From assembly GCF_014195545.1 (NCBI RefSeq), contig NZ_JACIBX010000009.1, positions 62,001 through 126,000 of the forward strand: a stretch of DNA of 64,000 nucleotides, read 5' to 3'. Of the stretch, positions 35,593 to 44,418 are shown one piece after another. Source of the stretch: Limimaricola variabilis. Lineage in GTDB: Bacteria > Pseudomonadota > Alphaproteobacteria > Rhodobacterales > Rhodobacteraceae. The notes below the pieces were generated by a model. It did no database searches, was not told the origin of the DNA, and saw nothing but the letters and a program-made list of their open reading frames with translations. How positions within the stretch are numbered: position 1 is the stretch's first letter; each line of letters opens with the position of its first letter. The position numbers and the translations under genes were made by a program.

Positions 35593-37386
35593 TCAGCCCG
35601 TCTCGGCGTCGCGGAACTGCAGGGCGTGCAGATCCGCATAGAGGCCACCGCGCGCGAGCAGTTCGCCATGCGTGCCCTGGTCGACGACCCGGCCGTGATC
35701 CATGACCACGATGCTGTCGGCACCCTGCACGGTCGAGAGCCGGTGCGCGATCACCAGCGTCGTGCGCCCCTCGGACAGGCGCTCCAGTGCCTGCTGCACC
35801 ACGGCCTCGGACTTCGTGTCGAGCGCGCTGGTCGCCTCGTCCAGCAGCAGCACGGGCGTGTCGCGCAGCAAGGCGCGGGCGATGGCGACGCGCTGTCGTT
35901 GCCCGCCCGAGAGCGCCGAACCACGGGGGCCTGCGGGGCTGTCGAGGCCGTTGGAGAGCCGCGGCAGGAAATCCGAGACATGCGCGGCGTCGAGCACCTC
36001 CTTCAGCCGCGCCTCGCTGACATCGGTGCGCCCCAGAAGGATGTTGTCGCGGATCGTCTCGTCGAAAAGCAGCGCGTCCTGCGTGACGACGGAGATCAAT
36101 CCGCGCAGCTCCTCCAGCTTCAGCGCGCGGGTCGGCACGCCACCGATCGTGATCTCGCCCGATTGCGGATCGACGAGGCGCGCCAGCAGGTTGAACACCG
36201 TGCTCTTGCCCGCGCCCGAGGCGCCGACCAGCGCGGTGGTGCGGCCCGCCAGCGCAGTGAAGCTCGCGCCGCGCAGCACCGGCAGATCGCCGTAGGAGAG
36301 CTGCACGTCCTCCAGCCGGATCTCCGGCGCACCGTTGGGGGCGGGGCTCGGCTTGGCCGGCGAGACAAGGCTTGGGCGCGCGTCGAAGATGGCACGCATC
36401 CGCTCGAGGCTGGCCGCGGCCGTCTGCCACTGACCCGAGATGTTGCCCAGCCGGCGCAGCGGTTCGAAGGCGAGAGACATGGCGGTGAAGAAGGCCATGA
36501 ATTGGCCCACCGACTTGTCGCCGGCGATGATCTCGGCGCCGCCGTAGAACAGCACCCCGAGAAAGCCGAGACCGGTCATGATGTCGATCATCGACGGGAT
36601 GGCGGCCTGACCCGAGGAGGAGCGGATCTCGGCGCTTACCCGTTGGCGTATCAGCTTGCCGTAGCGCGCCGACTGGTAGTCCTCCAGCCCGTTGAGCTTG
36701 ATCGGCGCGATGTTGTGGAACACCTCGTCGAGCCGCGTCGACATGCGGGCGGCGATCTCGCGCGAGGCGCGCGAGCGGCGGCGCACGTATTTCTGCGCGA
36801 TCAGCGAGGGCAGAACCAGCAGCGGGATGCCGATCAGCGCCACCAGCGTCCAGCGCCAGTCGACAGAGATCGCCACGGCAAACAGCGCGATCACCGAGGT
36901 CAGGTCGCGCCCGGCGCCGGTGACGAGGCCGGCCCAGATCTGATTGATCGCGGTGACATCGCCCTGCACCCGTTCGATCAGGTAGCCCGGCGGGTGCGCC
37001 TGGTGCCAGCCGCCATCGAGCCGCATCAGATGTGCCAGCAGGTCGCCCCGCAGGTCAGCCGCGCTGCGCTCGCGGATCGTGGTCATCAGCACCCGCTGGC
37101 CGAGCGAGGTCACGGCGCGCACGATGAAGATGCCCATCACCACCACGCCGACGATCCACAGCGCCTCGGTGCGGCCGGCGACGAAGACCTCGTCGAACAT
37201 CGGCTTCATCATCGAGGCGAAGAGCCCGAGCGAGCCGCCCTCGATCGCCATCAGCACCATCGCCACCATCAGCCAGCGCCAGTGCTTGCGCAGGTAGCTG
37301 CGCCAGAGCCAGAGGAACAGGCCGCGCCGATCGGCCCGCAGATCGCCGGTATCCGCCGGGGCGGGGCTGCGCAGGGTTGCGGTCAC
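35593..37386 (-). CDS. ABC exporter, MsbA-like permease/ATPase
   Basis: A 597-residue half-transporter: six membrane helices in residues 30-330, then the ATPase with Walker A GASGAGKST, signature LSGGQRQRV, Walker B VLLLDEATSALD and the IAHRLSTV switch. It resembles MsbA-type lipid or drug exporters. The start is GTG, overlapping the stop of the phosphatase gene by four bases (GTGA), so the two are translated together. The transported substrate is unknown. Confidence 0.9.
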   Translation of the reverse strand: MTATLRSPAPADTGDLRADRRGLFLWLWRSYLRKHWRWLMVAMVLMAIEGGSLGLFASMMKPMFDEVFVAGRTEALWIVGVVVMGIFIVRAVTSLGQRVLMTTIRERSAADLRGDLLAHLMRLDGGWHQAHPPGYLIERVQGDVTAINQIWAGLVTGAGRDLTSVIALFAVAISVDWRWTLVALIGIPLLVLPSLIAQKYVRRRSRASREIAARMSTRLDEVFHNIAPIKLNGLEDYQSARYGKLIRQRVSAEIRSSSGQAAIPSMIDIMTGLGFLGVLFYGGAEIIAGDKSVGQFMAFFTAMSLAFEPLRRLGNISGQWQTAAASLERMRAIFDARPSLVSPAKPSPAPNGAPEIRLEDVQLSYGDLPVLRGASFTALAGRTTALVGASGAGKSTVFNLLARLVDPQSGEITIGGVPTRALKLEELRGLISVVTQDALLFDETIRDNILLGRTDVSEARLKEVLDAAHVSDFLPRLSNGLDSPAGPRGSALSGGQRQRVAIARALLRDTPVLLLDEATSALDTKSEAVVQQALERLSEGRTTLVIAHRLSTVQGADSIVVMDHGRVVDQGTHGELLARGGLYADLHALQFRDAETG

Positions 37387-38099
37387 TGTCCCACCCGCCC
37401 TTCGTCGAAGCCACGCTGGGCGGCATCGGCGTCGTACTCGGTGGCGATCCATTCCTCGATGCCGATCGGGCCGCGCTCGAGCCGGGCGGCGTAGAGATCG
37501 AGGATGTGATCGAGGATGCCCGTGCGCGAGCGCCGGAAATGCAGGAAGCGCGGGTGCAGCTGCCGCCGCGCCTCTTCGATCGAACGCCCCTCGGCCAGCA
37601 GGTGCAGCGCCGAGGCGAAGCCGGCGCGGTCGGCGCCGGACTTGCAATGCATGACCACGGGGCGCTCGGCTTCGCGCAGCAATGCGAAGAGCCGCAGGAT
37701 CTGGTCGCGCGGCGCGGCGCGGCGCGCCGAAAGCTGGGTCGAGACCAGCCGCAGCCCGAGCGCATGGCAGCTCTCGGCCTCGAACAGGTAGCGCGGATGC
37801 CCGCCCTCGCCGCGCAGGTTGATGACGGTGCGGATACCGATCTTGGCCATCTTTTCGAACCGGCCATGGGTCGGCTGGTTGGACCGGAACACGCCGGGCG
37901 TCACGAGGTGGAAGTTGGTCCACCAGTAGCGCAGGATCGCGTGATCGAGGATCAGGTAGCTTGCAAGTGCGCGACGCCGCGCGCCGGCATCACCTAGATG
38001 ATGGTGCCGCCCGGTGCGGGCGCGCCTTTCCCAGGCCTTCAGCTTCTGCAGAACCGTCATTGCCCATTCCATCGCACGCATCCGGCCTTGCATAAGCAT
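37383..38099 (-). CDS. Dual-specificity/tyrosine phosphatase-like protein
   Basis: A 238-residue protein with the cysteine phosphatase loop HCKSGADRAG (C-x5-R) and a preceding Asp-free TVINLRGEGG strand, typical of bacterial DSP-like phosphatases. FHLVTPGVFRSNQPTHGRFEK is the family N-terminal motif. I use the ATG preceded by GAGGGGGGG; later ATGs are possible. Its stop overlaps the ABC exporter start. Relatives act on phospholipids, lipid A precursors or proteins, so an envelope role with the exporter is plausible but inferred. Confidence 0.85.
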   Translation of the reverse strand: MLMQGRMRAMEWAMTVLQKLKAWERRARTGRHHHLGDAGARRRALASYLILDHAILRYWWTNFHLVTPGVFRSNQPTHGRFEKMAKIGIRTVINLRGEGGHPRYLFEAESCHALGLRLVSTQLSARRAAPRDQILRLFALLREAERPVVMHCKSGADRAGFASALHLLAEGRSIEEARRQLHPRFLHFRRSRTGILDHILDLYAARLERGPIGIEEWIATEYDADAAQRGFDEGRVGQ

Positions 38100-38182
38100 C
38101 CCGGCCCCCCCTCGCAAGGCGCGAGGATTTGACGGGATCGCCTCGGCGGCCTAGGGCAAGACGGCAGGCTGGAGGCGCGGGC

Positions 38183-38797
38183 ATGGATGATCTGGACGTC
38201 GAGGTGATCGACAAGGTGCGGCTGTGGCCCAGCCATGCAAACGTCGACGGGCACCTGCGGCGGGTGAAGTGGGGTGCCTGGGCGGTCTATCTGCCGGGGT
38301 CCCAGCTCAAGCTGATGCATGCGGTGGCCGGGCGTCAGCATTGCATCTACTACAAGGCACCCCGACGTGAGGAAGTGCTTGGCGGGTTCGACAAACGGCC
38401 GAGCGCCCCGGACTGGGCGCGCGCCTTCGAGACGCCGGTGCTGCGCCGGGTGGCCGAGAACTGGGTGATGTTCGCGCGGCTGCATGCCGCCGGCCTCGGC
38501 CCGGAGCCGATGGGGCTCGTCGCGGTGCGCGATTATCGCAGCTTCTTTTCGCGTGGACGGGGGATCACCGCCGGGCTCAGGCTCGCGGATCTCACGAAGT
38601 ATCCGGAGAAGGTGCCTTGCACCGAGGAGGAGCTGCGCGCCGCCGGTATCCTGCCCGATCGCAGCCGCGCGTCGCTGCGCGAGCAGATCCGCGGCTATGT
38701 CAGCGATCTCAACAACCTGCATGGCGCGATGCCGGAGGATGGCGCGGCCGAGGTCGCACGGGTGGAGGCGGCGCTGGCGCGCGCTCTGGGACGCTGA
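38183..38797 (+). CDS. Conserved hypothetical protein
   Basis: A 204-residue soluble protein I do not recognise. It begins MDDLDVEVIDKVRLWPSHAN, has a compact alpha/beta-like first half (GAWAVYLPGSQLKLMHAVAG; HCIYYKAPRREEV) and a helical C-terminus (LREQIRGYVSDLNNLHGAMP). There is no signal peptide, membrane segment or obvious catalytic motif. It lies divergent from the phosphatase gene and 70 bases before the aminotransferase on the same strand. Codon use is like its neighbours, so it looks resident. Confidence 0.75.
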   Translation: MDDLDVEVIDKVRLWPSHANVDGHLRRVKWGAWAVYLPGSQLKLMHAVAGRQHCIYYKAPRREEVLGGFDKRPSAPDWARAFETPVLRRVAENWVMFARLHAAGLGPEPMGLVAVRDYRSFFSRGRGITAGLRLADLTKYPEKVPCTEEELRAAGILPDRSRASLREQIRGYVSDLNNLHGAMPEDGAAEVARVEAALARALGR

Positions 38798-38865
38798 AGC
38801 CCCGTTGACGGCGGCGCCGGGCAGGGCGAGGCTGCGCGCGAACCACCGCTCCGAAGGCCCCTCGC

Positions 38866-40047
38866 ATGACGCTCTCCCACGGTCGCCCTTATCTCGCCAT
38901 TCCCGGCCCGTCGGTCATGCCCGACCGGGTGCTCGCCGCCATGCAGCGCCCGGCGCCCAACATCTATACCGGTGCGCTGCACGAGATGACCGAGACGCTG
39001 TTTCCCGATCTCCGGCGGGTGGCGGGCACGGCGCATCACGCGGCGATTTACATTTCCAACGGCCACGGCGTCTGGGAGGCCGCGCTTCTCAACCTGCTGG
39101 CGCGCGGCGACCGGGTGCTGGCGCTGGTCACGGGCCATTTCGGGCGTACCTTCGCGGCGACCGCGCGGGCGCTCGGGGCCGAGGTCGAGCTGATCGAAAG
39201 CGACGGGGCGGGGCCGGTCGATCCGGCGCGGCTGGAGGACCGGCTCAGATCCGATCCGGGTCACGAGATCCGTGCCGTGATTGCCTGCCATGTGGACACC
39301 GCATCGACGGCGCGGGCCGACATGGCGGCCTATCGCGCGGCGATCGATGCCTGCGGGCACCCGGCGGTCCTGGTCGCCGACTGCATCGCCTCGATGGGCT
39401 GCGACCGTTTCGAGATGGACGCGATGGGCGTCGACGTGGCGATCACCGCCAGCCAGAAGGGGCTGATGACGCCACCGGGCCTCGGTTTTCTCTTCTTCAA
39501 CGAGTGCGCCGCCGAAGCGCGCAAGCGGGCCGACATGGTGACGCCCTATTGGGACTGGACGCCGCGCGCGACGCCCGATCTCTACTACCAGTACTTTGCA
39601 GGCACGGCGCCCACGCATCACCTCTACGCACTGCGCGCCGCGCTCGACCTGATCGTCGAAGAAGGCCTGGAGAATGTCTGGCAGCGCCACGCCCGGCTCG
39701 CCGAAGCGATCTGGGCTGCGGTGGCGCAGTGGGGACGCGAGGGCGAGATGCGGCTCGGCGTCCGGGCGGCGGGGGATCGCAGCCATGCCGTCACCTCGAT
39801 CCATCTCGGAGCCCCCGATGCCGACAGGCTGCGGGCTTGGTGCGAGGCAGAGACGGGGGTGACCTTCGGGATCGGATTGGGACGGACCCCGCCCGAGGGT
39901 TGGTTCCGGATCGGCCATATGGGCCACGTGAACGCGCATATGGTGCTGGGCGCGCTGGGCGTGATCGAGGCGGGGCTCGCCGCCTTGGCGATCCCGCATG
40001 CAAGCGGCGGGGTGACGGCGGCGGCCAGAACGCTGGCCACCGCCTGA
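38866..40047 (+). CDS. Class V aminotransferase (alanine/serine-glyoxylate type)
   Basis: A 393-residue PLP enzyme. The lysine is in ITASQKGLMTPPGLGF, and NIYTGALHEMTET with SNGHGVWEAAL fits the AgxT/SgaA family, which converts glyoxylate to glycine with alanine or serine as donor, as in photorespiration-like or C1 (serine cycle) metabolism. It is followed by the convergent PHB depolymerase gene, four bases from its end. The exact donor is not determined. Confidence 0.92.
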   Translation: MTLSHGRPYLAIPGPSVMPDRVLAAMQRPAPNIYTGALHEMTETLFPDLRRVAGTAHHAAIYISNGHGVWEAALLNLLARGDRVLALVTGHFGRTFAATARALGAEVELIESDGAGPVDPARLEDRLRSDPGHEIRAVIACHVDTASTARADMAAYRAAIDACGHPAVLVADCIASMGCDRFEMDAMGVDVAITASQKGLMTPPGLGFLFFNECAAEARKRADMVTPYWDWTPRATPDLYYQYFAGTAPTHHLYALRAALDLIVEEGLENVWQRHARLAEAIWAAVAQWGREGEMRLGVRAAGDRSHAVTSIHLGAPDADRLRAWCEAETGVTFGIGLGRTPPEGWFRIGHMGHVNAHMVLGALGVIEAGLAALAIPHASGGVTAAARTLATA

Positions 40048-40051
40048 GGCG

Positions 40052-41728
40052 TCAGTCGTTGGCGGCGCGGTCCGGGGTGCCGGGCTTCGCCGGCTGTTCC
40101 GGGCGATCCGTCTTGGCGGTCTCGTCCTTTGCCGAGCCAGCGGCCGGCTGCGGCGTGCCAGCCTGTTCCGTCTTCGCCTGAGGGGCAGGCGTGCTCGCGA
40201 CGAGGGTGGGCTTCGACGGGGCGGGTTTGGGCGCCTCCTGCGGAGCCGGAGAGGTCGCTTGAGCCTTAGGCTCGGGCGTCGCCTGAACGGCCTTGGGCGC
40301 TTCCTTCGGCGCTTGAGGCGCCGGCGCGGCCTTCACCTCGGCCGCGGGCTTCGGCGCGGCGGGCTTGGGTGCCTGCTGCGGAGGAGTCGGCTGGGTCGTG
40401 GCTTTGGCCTTGGGCGCCGGTTTCGCCGGGGCGGGCTTGGCCGCTTTCTTGGGCTTGGCGGCCGCTGCCGGCTTCGCCGCCTGCGGCTTGGCCGGCGCAT
40501 CGGAATTGGCGTCGATGAAGCCGAGCACCAAAGGCCGGATGTTGTTGCGCCAGCTCGACCCGGCGAAGATGCCGTAATGCCCCGCGCCGGGCTCGAGATG
40601 CGCGGCCTTCTTGGAGTCGGGCAGACCGGTCAGCAGGTCCAGCGCGGCGAGGCACTGGCCCGGCGCCGAAATGTCGTCCTTCTCACCTTCGACGATCTTC
40701 ACCGCGACGGTGGTGATCTTGCCGAAATCGAGCTGGCGACCATCGACGGTAAAGACGTTGCGGGCGATCTCGCGCGTCTTGAAGATCCGCTCCACGGTCG
40801 AGAGGTAGAACTCGGCCGTCATGTCCATCACGGCAAGGTATTCGTCGTAGAACTGGTTGTGCTTGTCGTGCTCGGAAGCTTTCCCCTGCGCGGCGCGGAA
40901 GATCTGGTCGGTGAAGGCTTGGGCGTGGGTCGACGCGTTCATCGCGATGAACGAGGCGAGCTGCAGCAGCCCCGGATAGACCTGCCGGCCGACGCCCCGG
41001 TACTTGAAGCCGACCCGCTGGATCATCGAATGCTCGAGCTGACCCATGGTCACGCGGCTGCCGAAATCGGTGACGTCGGTGGCCGCGGCGTCGGGATCGA
41101 CCGGCCCACCGATCAGGGTGAGCGAGCGCGGCTGCGCCGCCGCGTCATCCTCGGCCAGCATCGCGGTCGCCGCGAGGGTCAGCGGCACCGGCTGGCACAC
41201 TGCGATGACATGCAGGTCCGGGCCCAGATGCCGCATGAAGTCGGCGACGTATTTGGTATAGTCCTCGACGTCGAACTTGCCCTTGCTGACGGGAATGTCG
41301 CGGGCGTTGTGCCAGTCAGTGATGTGGACGTCGCAATCGGGCAGGAGGCTGATCACCGTCTTGCGCAGCAGGGTCGCGTAATGCCCCGACATCGGAGCAA
41401 CCAGGAGAACCCGTCTCCTCGGCGATTTTCTGCCGGGCGTTGTAAAGCGGATCAGGTCGCCGAAGGGACGCTTCACCAGCGTCTCGACCTTGACGATGTG
41501 GTCCTTGCCGTCGGGGCCGGTGATCGAGGGGATACCCCAGTCAGGCTTGACCACCATGCGCTCGAAGCTGCGCTCGGTCACCTCGCCCCAGGCCTTCAGC
41601 ATCTGCATGCCGGGGTGGTTGGTCATCGCCATCGCCGGGTAGTCACCCAGGGCCCGCGCGGTCGCGCCAAGCCACTGGTTGGTATTGCGCATGCTTTCCA
41701 TTAGGTCGTAGGTCGGCATATACTTCAT
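40052..41728 (-). CDS. phaZ: Intracellular polyhydroxybutyrate depolymerase with long KPA-rich tail
   Basis: A 558-residue granule-associated depolymerase that breaks stored PHB. Residues 1-408 are a normal PhaZ: nucleophile Cys178 in VCQPVP, Asp351/352 in EGEKDDIS and His384 in GAGHYGIF. Residues 409-558 are an extra, low-complexity tail of Ala, Pro, Lys, Gln and Glu (KPAAAAKPKKAAKPAPAKPA and similar), basic at first and mixed later, not part of the usual 410-430 residue enzyme. GGAG precedes the ATG. It is divergent from phaC across 120 bases. Confidence 0.95.
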   Translation of the reverse strand: MKYMPTYDLMESMRNTNQWLGATARALGDYPAMAMTNHPGMQMLKAWGEVTERSFERMVVKPDWGIPSITGPDGKDHIVKVETLVKRPFGDLIRFTTPGRKSPRRRVLLVAPMSGHYATLLRKTVISLLPDCDVHITDWHNARDIPVSKGKFDVEDYTKYVADFMRHLGPDLHVIAVCQPVPLTLAATAMLAEDDAAAQPRSLTLIGGPVDPDAAATDVTDFGSRVTMGQLEHSMIQRVGFKYRGVGRQVYPGLLQLASFIAMNASTHAQAFTDQIFRAAQGKASEHDKHNQFYDEYLAVMDMTAEFYLSTVERIFKTREIARNVFTVDGRQLDFGKITTVAVKIVEGEKDDISAPGQCLAALDLLTGLPDSKKAAHLEPGAGHYGIFAGSSWRNNIRPLVLGFIDANSDAPAKPQAAKPAAAAKPKKAAKPAPAKPAPKAKATTQPTPPQQAPKPAAPKPAAEVKAAPAPQAPKEAPKAVQATPEPKAQATSPAPQEAPKPAPSKPTLVASTPAPQAKTEQAGTPQPAAGSAKDETAKTDRPEQPAKPGTPDRAAND

Positions 41729-41848
41729 TTGACTGCTCCAGGCAGGGTTCCGGGGTTCGCAGGGGCCTCCCCCGCCTCGGCTGCACACGGGTCCGACCCT
41801 CCCGTCAGGTCGTATGCTGCGGCTGCAAAATAGGGCGCGGGAGGGTGT

Positions 41849-43678
41849 ATGACAACTGACGATCACGGCAAGGGCGACAATGGGCTCGGCGGGGGTGACG
41901 CCGCTGCCACGGGGGCGAAAGCCCGGCTCGAGGCCAATCTCGCCCGGATCGAGGCGCTAACCCAGCGCCTGGTCGGGGCGATGGGGCAGGGGCGGCAGGT
42001 GCCAAAGAACCTGCAGGGCCCGAGCCATGACCTCTACGTCAAGGCCGCCGGGACCTACTGGGCCGAGATGATGCGCGACCCGGCCAAGCTGATGGAGCAT
42101 CAACTCGGCTATTGGGGCCAGACGCTCAAGCATTACGTCGAGGCCCAGCAGCAGATGATCCCCGGCACCGCGCCGACGGCCGATGGTCCGAAGGACCGTC
42201 GCTTCGCCAACCCGCTCTGGGACACCAACCCCTGGTTCAGCTTCATCAAGAACCAGTACCTGACCAATGCCGAGGCCGTGCGGCAGGCGGTGAACTCGAT
42301 CGAGGGCCTCTCGGATCGCGAGAAAAAGCGGCTCGACTACTTCGCGACGCAGATCGTCGACATGTTCAGCCCCACGAACTTCCTCGCCACCAATCCCGAC
42401 GCGCTGCAAAAGGCGCTCGAGACCGAGGGGCAGAGCCTGATCGACGGGCTCGAGAACCTGGTGCGCGACCTCGAGTCGAATGGCGGCGACCTCGTCGTCA
42501 CCCTGGCCGATGGCGACGCCTTCCGGGTCGGTGAGAACCTCGCCACCACGCCGGGCGAGGTGGTGTTTCGGAACCACCTGTTCGAGCTGATCCAGTACGC
42601 ACCCACCACCGAGGACGTGCACGAGACGCCGGTGGTGCTGTTCCCGCCCTGGATCAACAAGTACTACATCCTCGACTTGAAGCCGCAGAACAGCCTGATC
42701 CGCCACGTGGTCGAGCAGGGCCACACGCTCTTCGTGGTCAGCTGGATCAACCCCGACCCGAGCTATGCCGAGATCGGCATGACCGATTACGTCGAGGACG
42801 GCTACATCCGCGCGATCGAGACGGTGAAGGAGATCTGCGGCACCAAGACGGTCAATGCCGTCGGCTACTGCATCGCCGGGACGACGCTGGCGCTGACCCT
42901 GTCGGTGCTCAAGGCCCGTAAGGACAAGTCGGTCAACTCCGCCACCTTCTTCACCACGCTCACCGATTTCTCGGACCAGGGCGAGGTGGGCGTGTTCCTC
43001 GACGATGATTTCGTCGATGGGATCGAGGCCGAGGCGCGGGCCGCTGGGGTGCTCGACAAGTTCTACATGTCGCGCACCTTCTCGTTTCTCAGGGCGCGCG
43101 ACCTGATCTACCAGCCGGCGATCCGCAGCTACATGATGGGCGAGGCGCCGCCCGCTTTCGATCTGCTCTACTGGAACGGCGACGGGACCAACCTGCCTGC
43201 GCGCATGGCGGTCGAGTACCTGCGCGGTTTGTGCCAGGAGGACCGCTTCGCACGGGACGGGTTCGAGGTGGCGGGGCATCTAGCGAAACTGTCGGAAGTC
43301 AGCGTGCCGGTCTTTGCCGTGGGCTGCGAGAGCGACCATATCGCCGCCTGGGACTCGAGCTGGCGCGGCGTGAAGAAGATGGGCGCCAAGGACAAGACCT
43401 TTGTGCTGTCGGGTTCGGGCCATATCGCCGGTATCGTCAATCCGCCCGCGAAGAAGAAATACGGCTACTGGACCAACGCGGCCGACGCGGCGACGCCGGA
43501 GGAATGGCGCGCCGCCGCGACCCGGCACGAGGGGTCCTGGTGGCCGCTCTGGACCGAGTGGCTGAAGCCCCGCGCAGGCGAGCTGGTACCGGCTCGCGAG
43601 CCCGGCTCCAAGGCGCATCCGCCGCTTGGCCCGGCGCCCGGCCGCTATGTTCTCGGGGGTCGACTCGCTGCCGAGTAG
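41849..43678 (+). CDS. phaC: Class I poly(3-hydroxyalkanoate) synthase
   Basis: A 609-residue enzyme that polymerises (R)-3-hydroxybutyryl-CoA at the granule surface. The catalytic triad is Cys341 in GYCIAG, Asp496 in ESDHIAAW and His525 in GSGHIAGIV. WINKYYILDL and VSWINPD are class I signatures; the N-terminal 100 residues are the variable domain. GGGAGG precedes the ATG. phaA and phaB are not here. The region shared with phaZ contains TGC-rich half sites at 41816-41827. Confidence 0.97.
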   Translation: MTTDDHGKGDNGLGGGDAAATGAKARLEANLARIEALTQRLVGAMGQGRQVPKNLQGPSHDLYVKAAGTYWAEMMRDPAKLMEHQLGYWGQTLKHYVEAQQQMIPGTAPTADGPKDRRFANPLWDTNPWFSFIKNQYLTNAEAVRQAVNSIEGLSDREKKRLDYFATQIVDMFSPTNFLATNPDALQKALETEGQSLIDGLENLVRDLESNGGDLVVTLADGDAFRVGENLATTPGEVVFRNHLFELIQYAPTTEDVHETPVVLFPPWINKYYILDLKPQNSLIRHVVEQGHTLFVVSWINPDPSYAEIGMTDYVEDGYIRAIETVKEICGTKTVNAVGYCIAGTTLALTLSVLKARKDKSVNSATFFTTLTDFSDQGEVGVFLDDDFVDGIEAEARAAGVLDKFYMSRTFSFLRARDLIYQPAIRSYMMGEAPPAFDLLYWNGDGTNLPARMAVEYLRGLCQEDRFARDGFEVAGHLAKLSEVSVPVFAVGCESDHIAAWDSSWRGVKKMGAKDKTFVLSGSGHIAGIVNPPAKKKYGYWTNAADAATPEEWRAAATRHEGSWWPLWTEWLKPRAGELVPAREPGSKAHPPLGPAPGRYVLGGRLAAE

Positions 43679-43718
43679 AGGGCGTATGGGTGAAGCCTGC
43701 CCCTAGGGAAATTTTTTG

Positions 43719-43767
43719 CTGCACCGCAGAAGAATGACTTGAAATGCTGCGGTGCAGCATGCATATT
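43719..43767 (+). promoter_or_regulatory. phaP promoter with two PhaR-type operators
   Basis: TTGAAA (43739-43744) and CATATT (43762-43767) form a -35/-10 pair with a 17-base spacer. The spacer holds a perfect 17-base palindrome, ATGCTGC-GGT-GCAGCAT (43744-43760). A second dyad, CTGC-ACC-GCAG, is at 43719-43729. Both match the CTGC-N3-GCAG type reported for PhaR of this bacterial group, and the first would block polymerase. Confidence 0.75.
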
Positions 43768-43830
43768 CCCCTTACGAGTTCGATAGAGCGGGGCCTTGGA
43801 GCTGCCGCAGCGACCAGAAAGGGACCTCAA

Positions 43831-44295
43831 ATGGCCAACACCCAAGACTTCACCTCGATCTTCAAAGACATGATGGGCTCCTTCCCCGTCGACACCAAGA
43901 ACATGGAAGAGATGTTCAAGAACCAGAGCACGCTCGCCGAGAAGCTGTCGGCCGCCAACCTGGAAGCCGCCCAGAAGTCGACCGAGCTGTCGGCGAAGTG
44001 GGCCCAGGACACGCTCGCCAAGTTCGGCGAAGTGACCCGCGCCAAGTCCGAGCCGGCCGACTACGCCAAGTCGATGAGCGACTTCCTCTCCGCTTCGGCC
44101 GAAGCCACTTCCGAGCACATGGCCGCCTTCGCCGAGATCGCGAAGAAGCTGCAGACCGAGACCCTCGAGCTGATGCTTTCGGCCGGCAAGGATCTGAGCG
44201 ACGACATGACCAACGCCGCCAAGAAGGCCGGTGCCGACGCTCAGGCCGCGACCCGCAAGGCCTCGGCCCAGACCGCACAGGCTGCCTCCAAGTAA
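43831..44295 (+). CDS. phaP: Phasin
   Basis: A 154-residue helical, amphipathic protein that coats PHB granules. It contains the phasin pattern MFKNQSTLAEKLSAANLEAA and LTETLELMLSAGKDL-like repeats, with an Ala/Lys-rich tail (KASAQTAQAASK). AGGGA is nine bases before the ATG. Lying between phaC and phaR and with two operator dyads, it is expected to be released from PhaR repression when granules form and titrate PhaR. Confidence 0.95.
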   Translation: MANTQDFTSIFKDMMGSFPVDTKNMEEMFKNQSTLAEKLSAANLEAAQKSTELSAKWAQDTLAKFGEVTRAKSEPADYAKSMSDFLSASAEATSEHMAAFAEIAKKLQTETLELMLSAGKDLSDDMTNAAKKAGADAQAATRKASAQTAQAASK

Positions 44296-44326
44296 GCCGC
44301 ACCGCGGCGATCCTCCCTCGCCGCGA

Positions 44327-44364
44327 AGGGCGGGCTGCCAAGCGCAGCCCGCCCTTTCTTTTTG
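44327..44364 (+). terminator. Rho-independent terminator after phaP
   Basis: A 12-base perfect stem (AGGGCGGGCTGC / GCAGCCCGCCCT) followed by TTCTTTTT; it separates abundant phaP mRNA from phaR. Confidence 0.92.
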
Positions 44365-44384
44365 TGAAACACCATCCTAGGCTT

Positions 44385-44396
44385 TGCTGCAGCGCA
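44385..44396 (+). promoter_or_regulatory. TGC-rich dyad before phaR (possible autoregulation)
   Basis: TGCTGCAGCGCA, a 12-base near-palindrome of TGC half sites, 23 bases before the phaR start. It differs in spacing from the phaP operators and is only a candidate PhaR site. Confidence 0.35.
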
Positions 44397-44418
44397 TCAT
44401 GCCTTGGGGGGAACCGAG

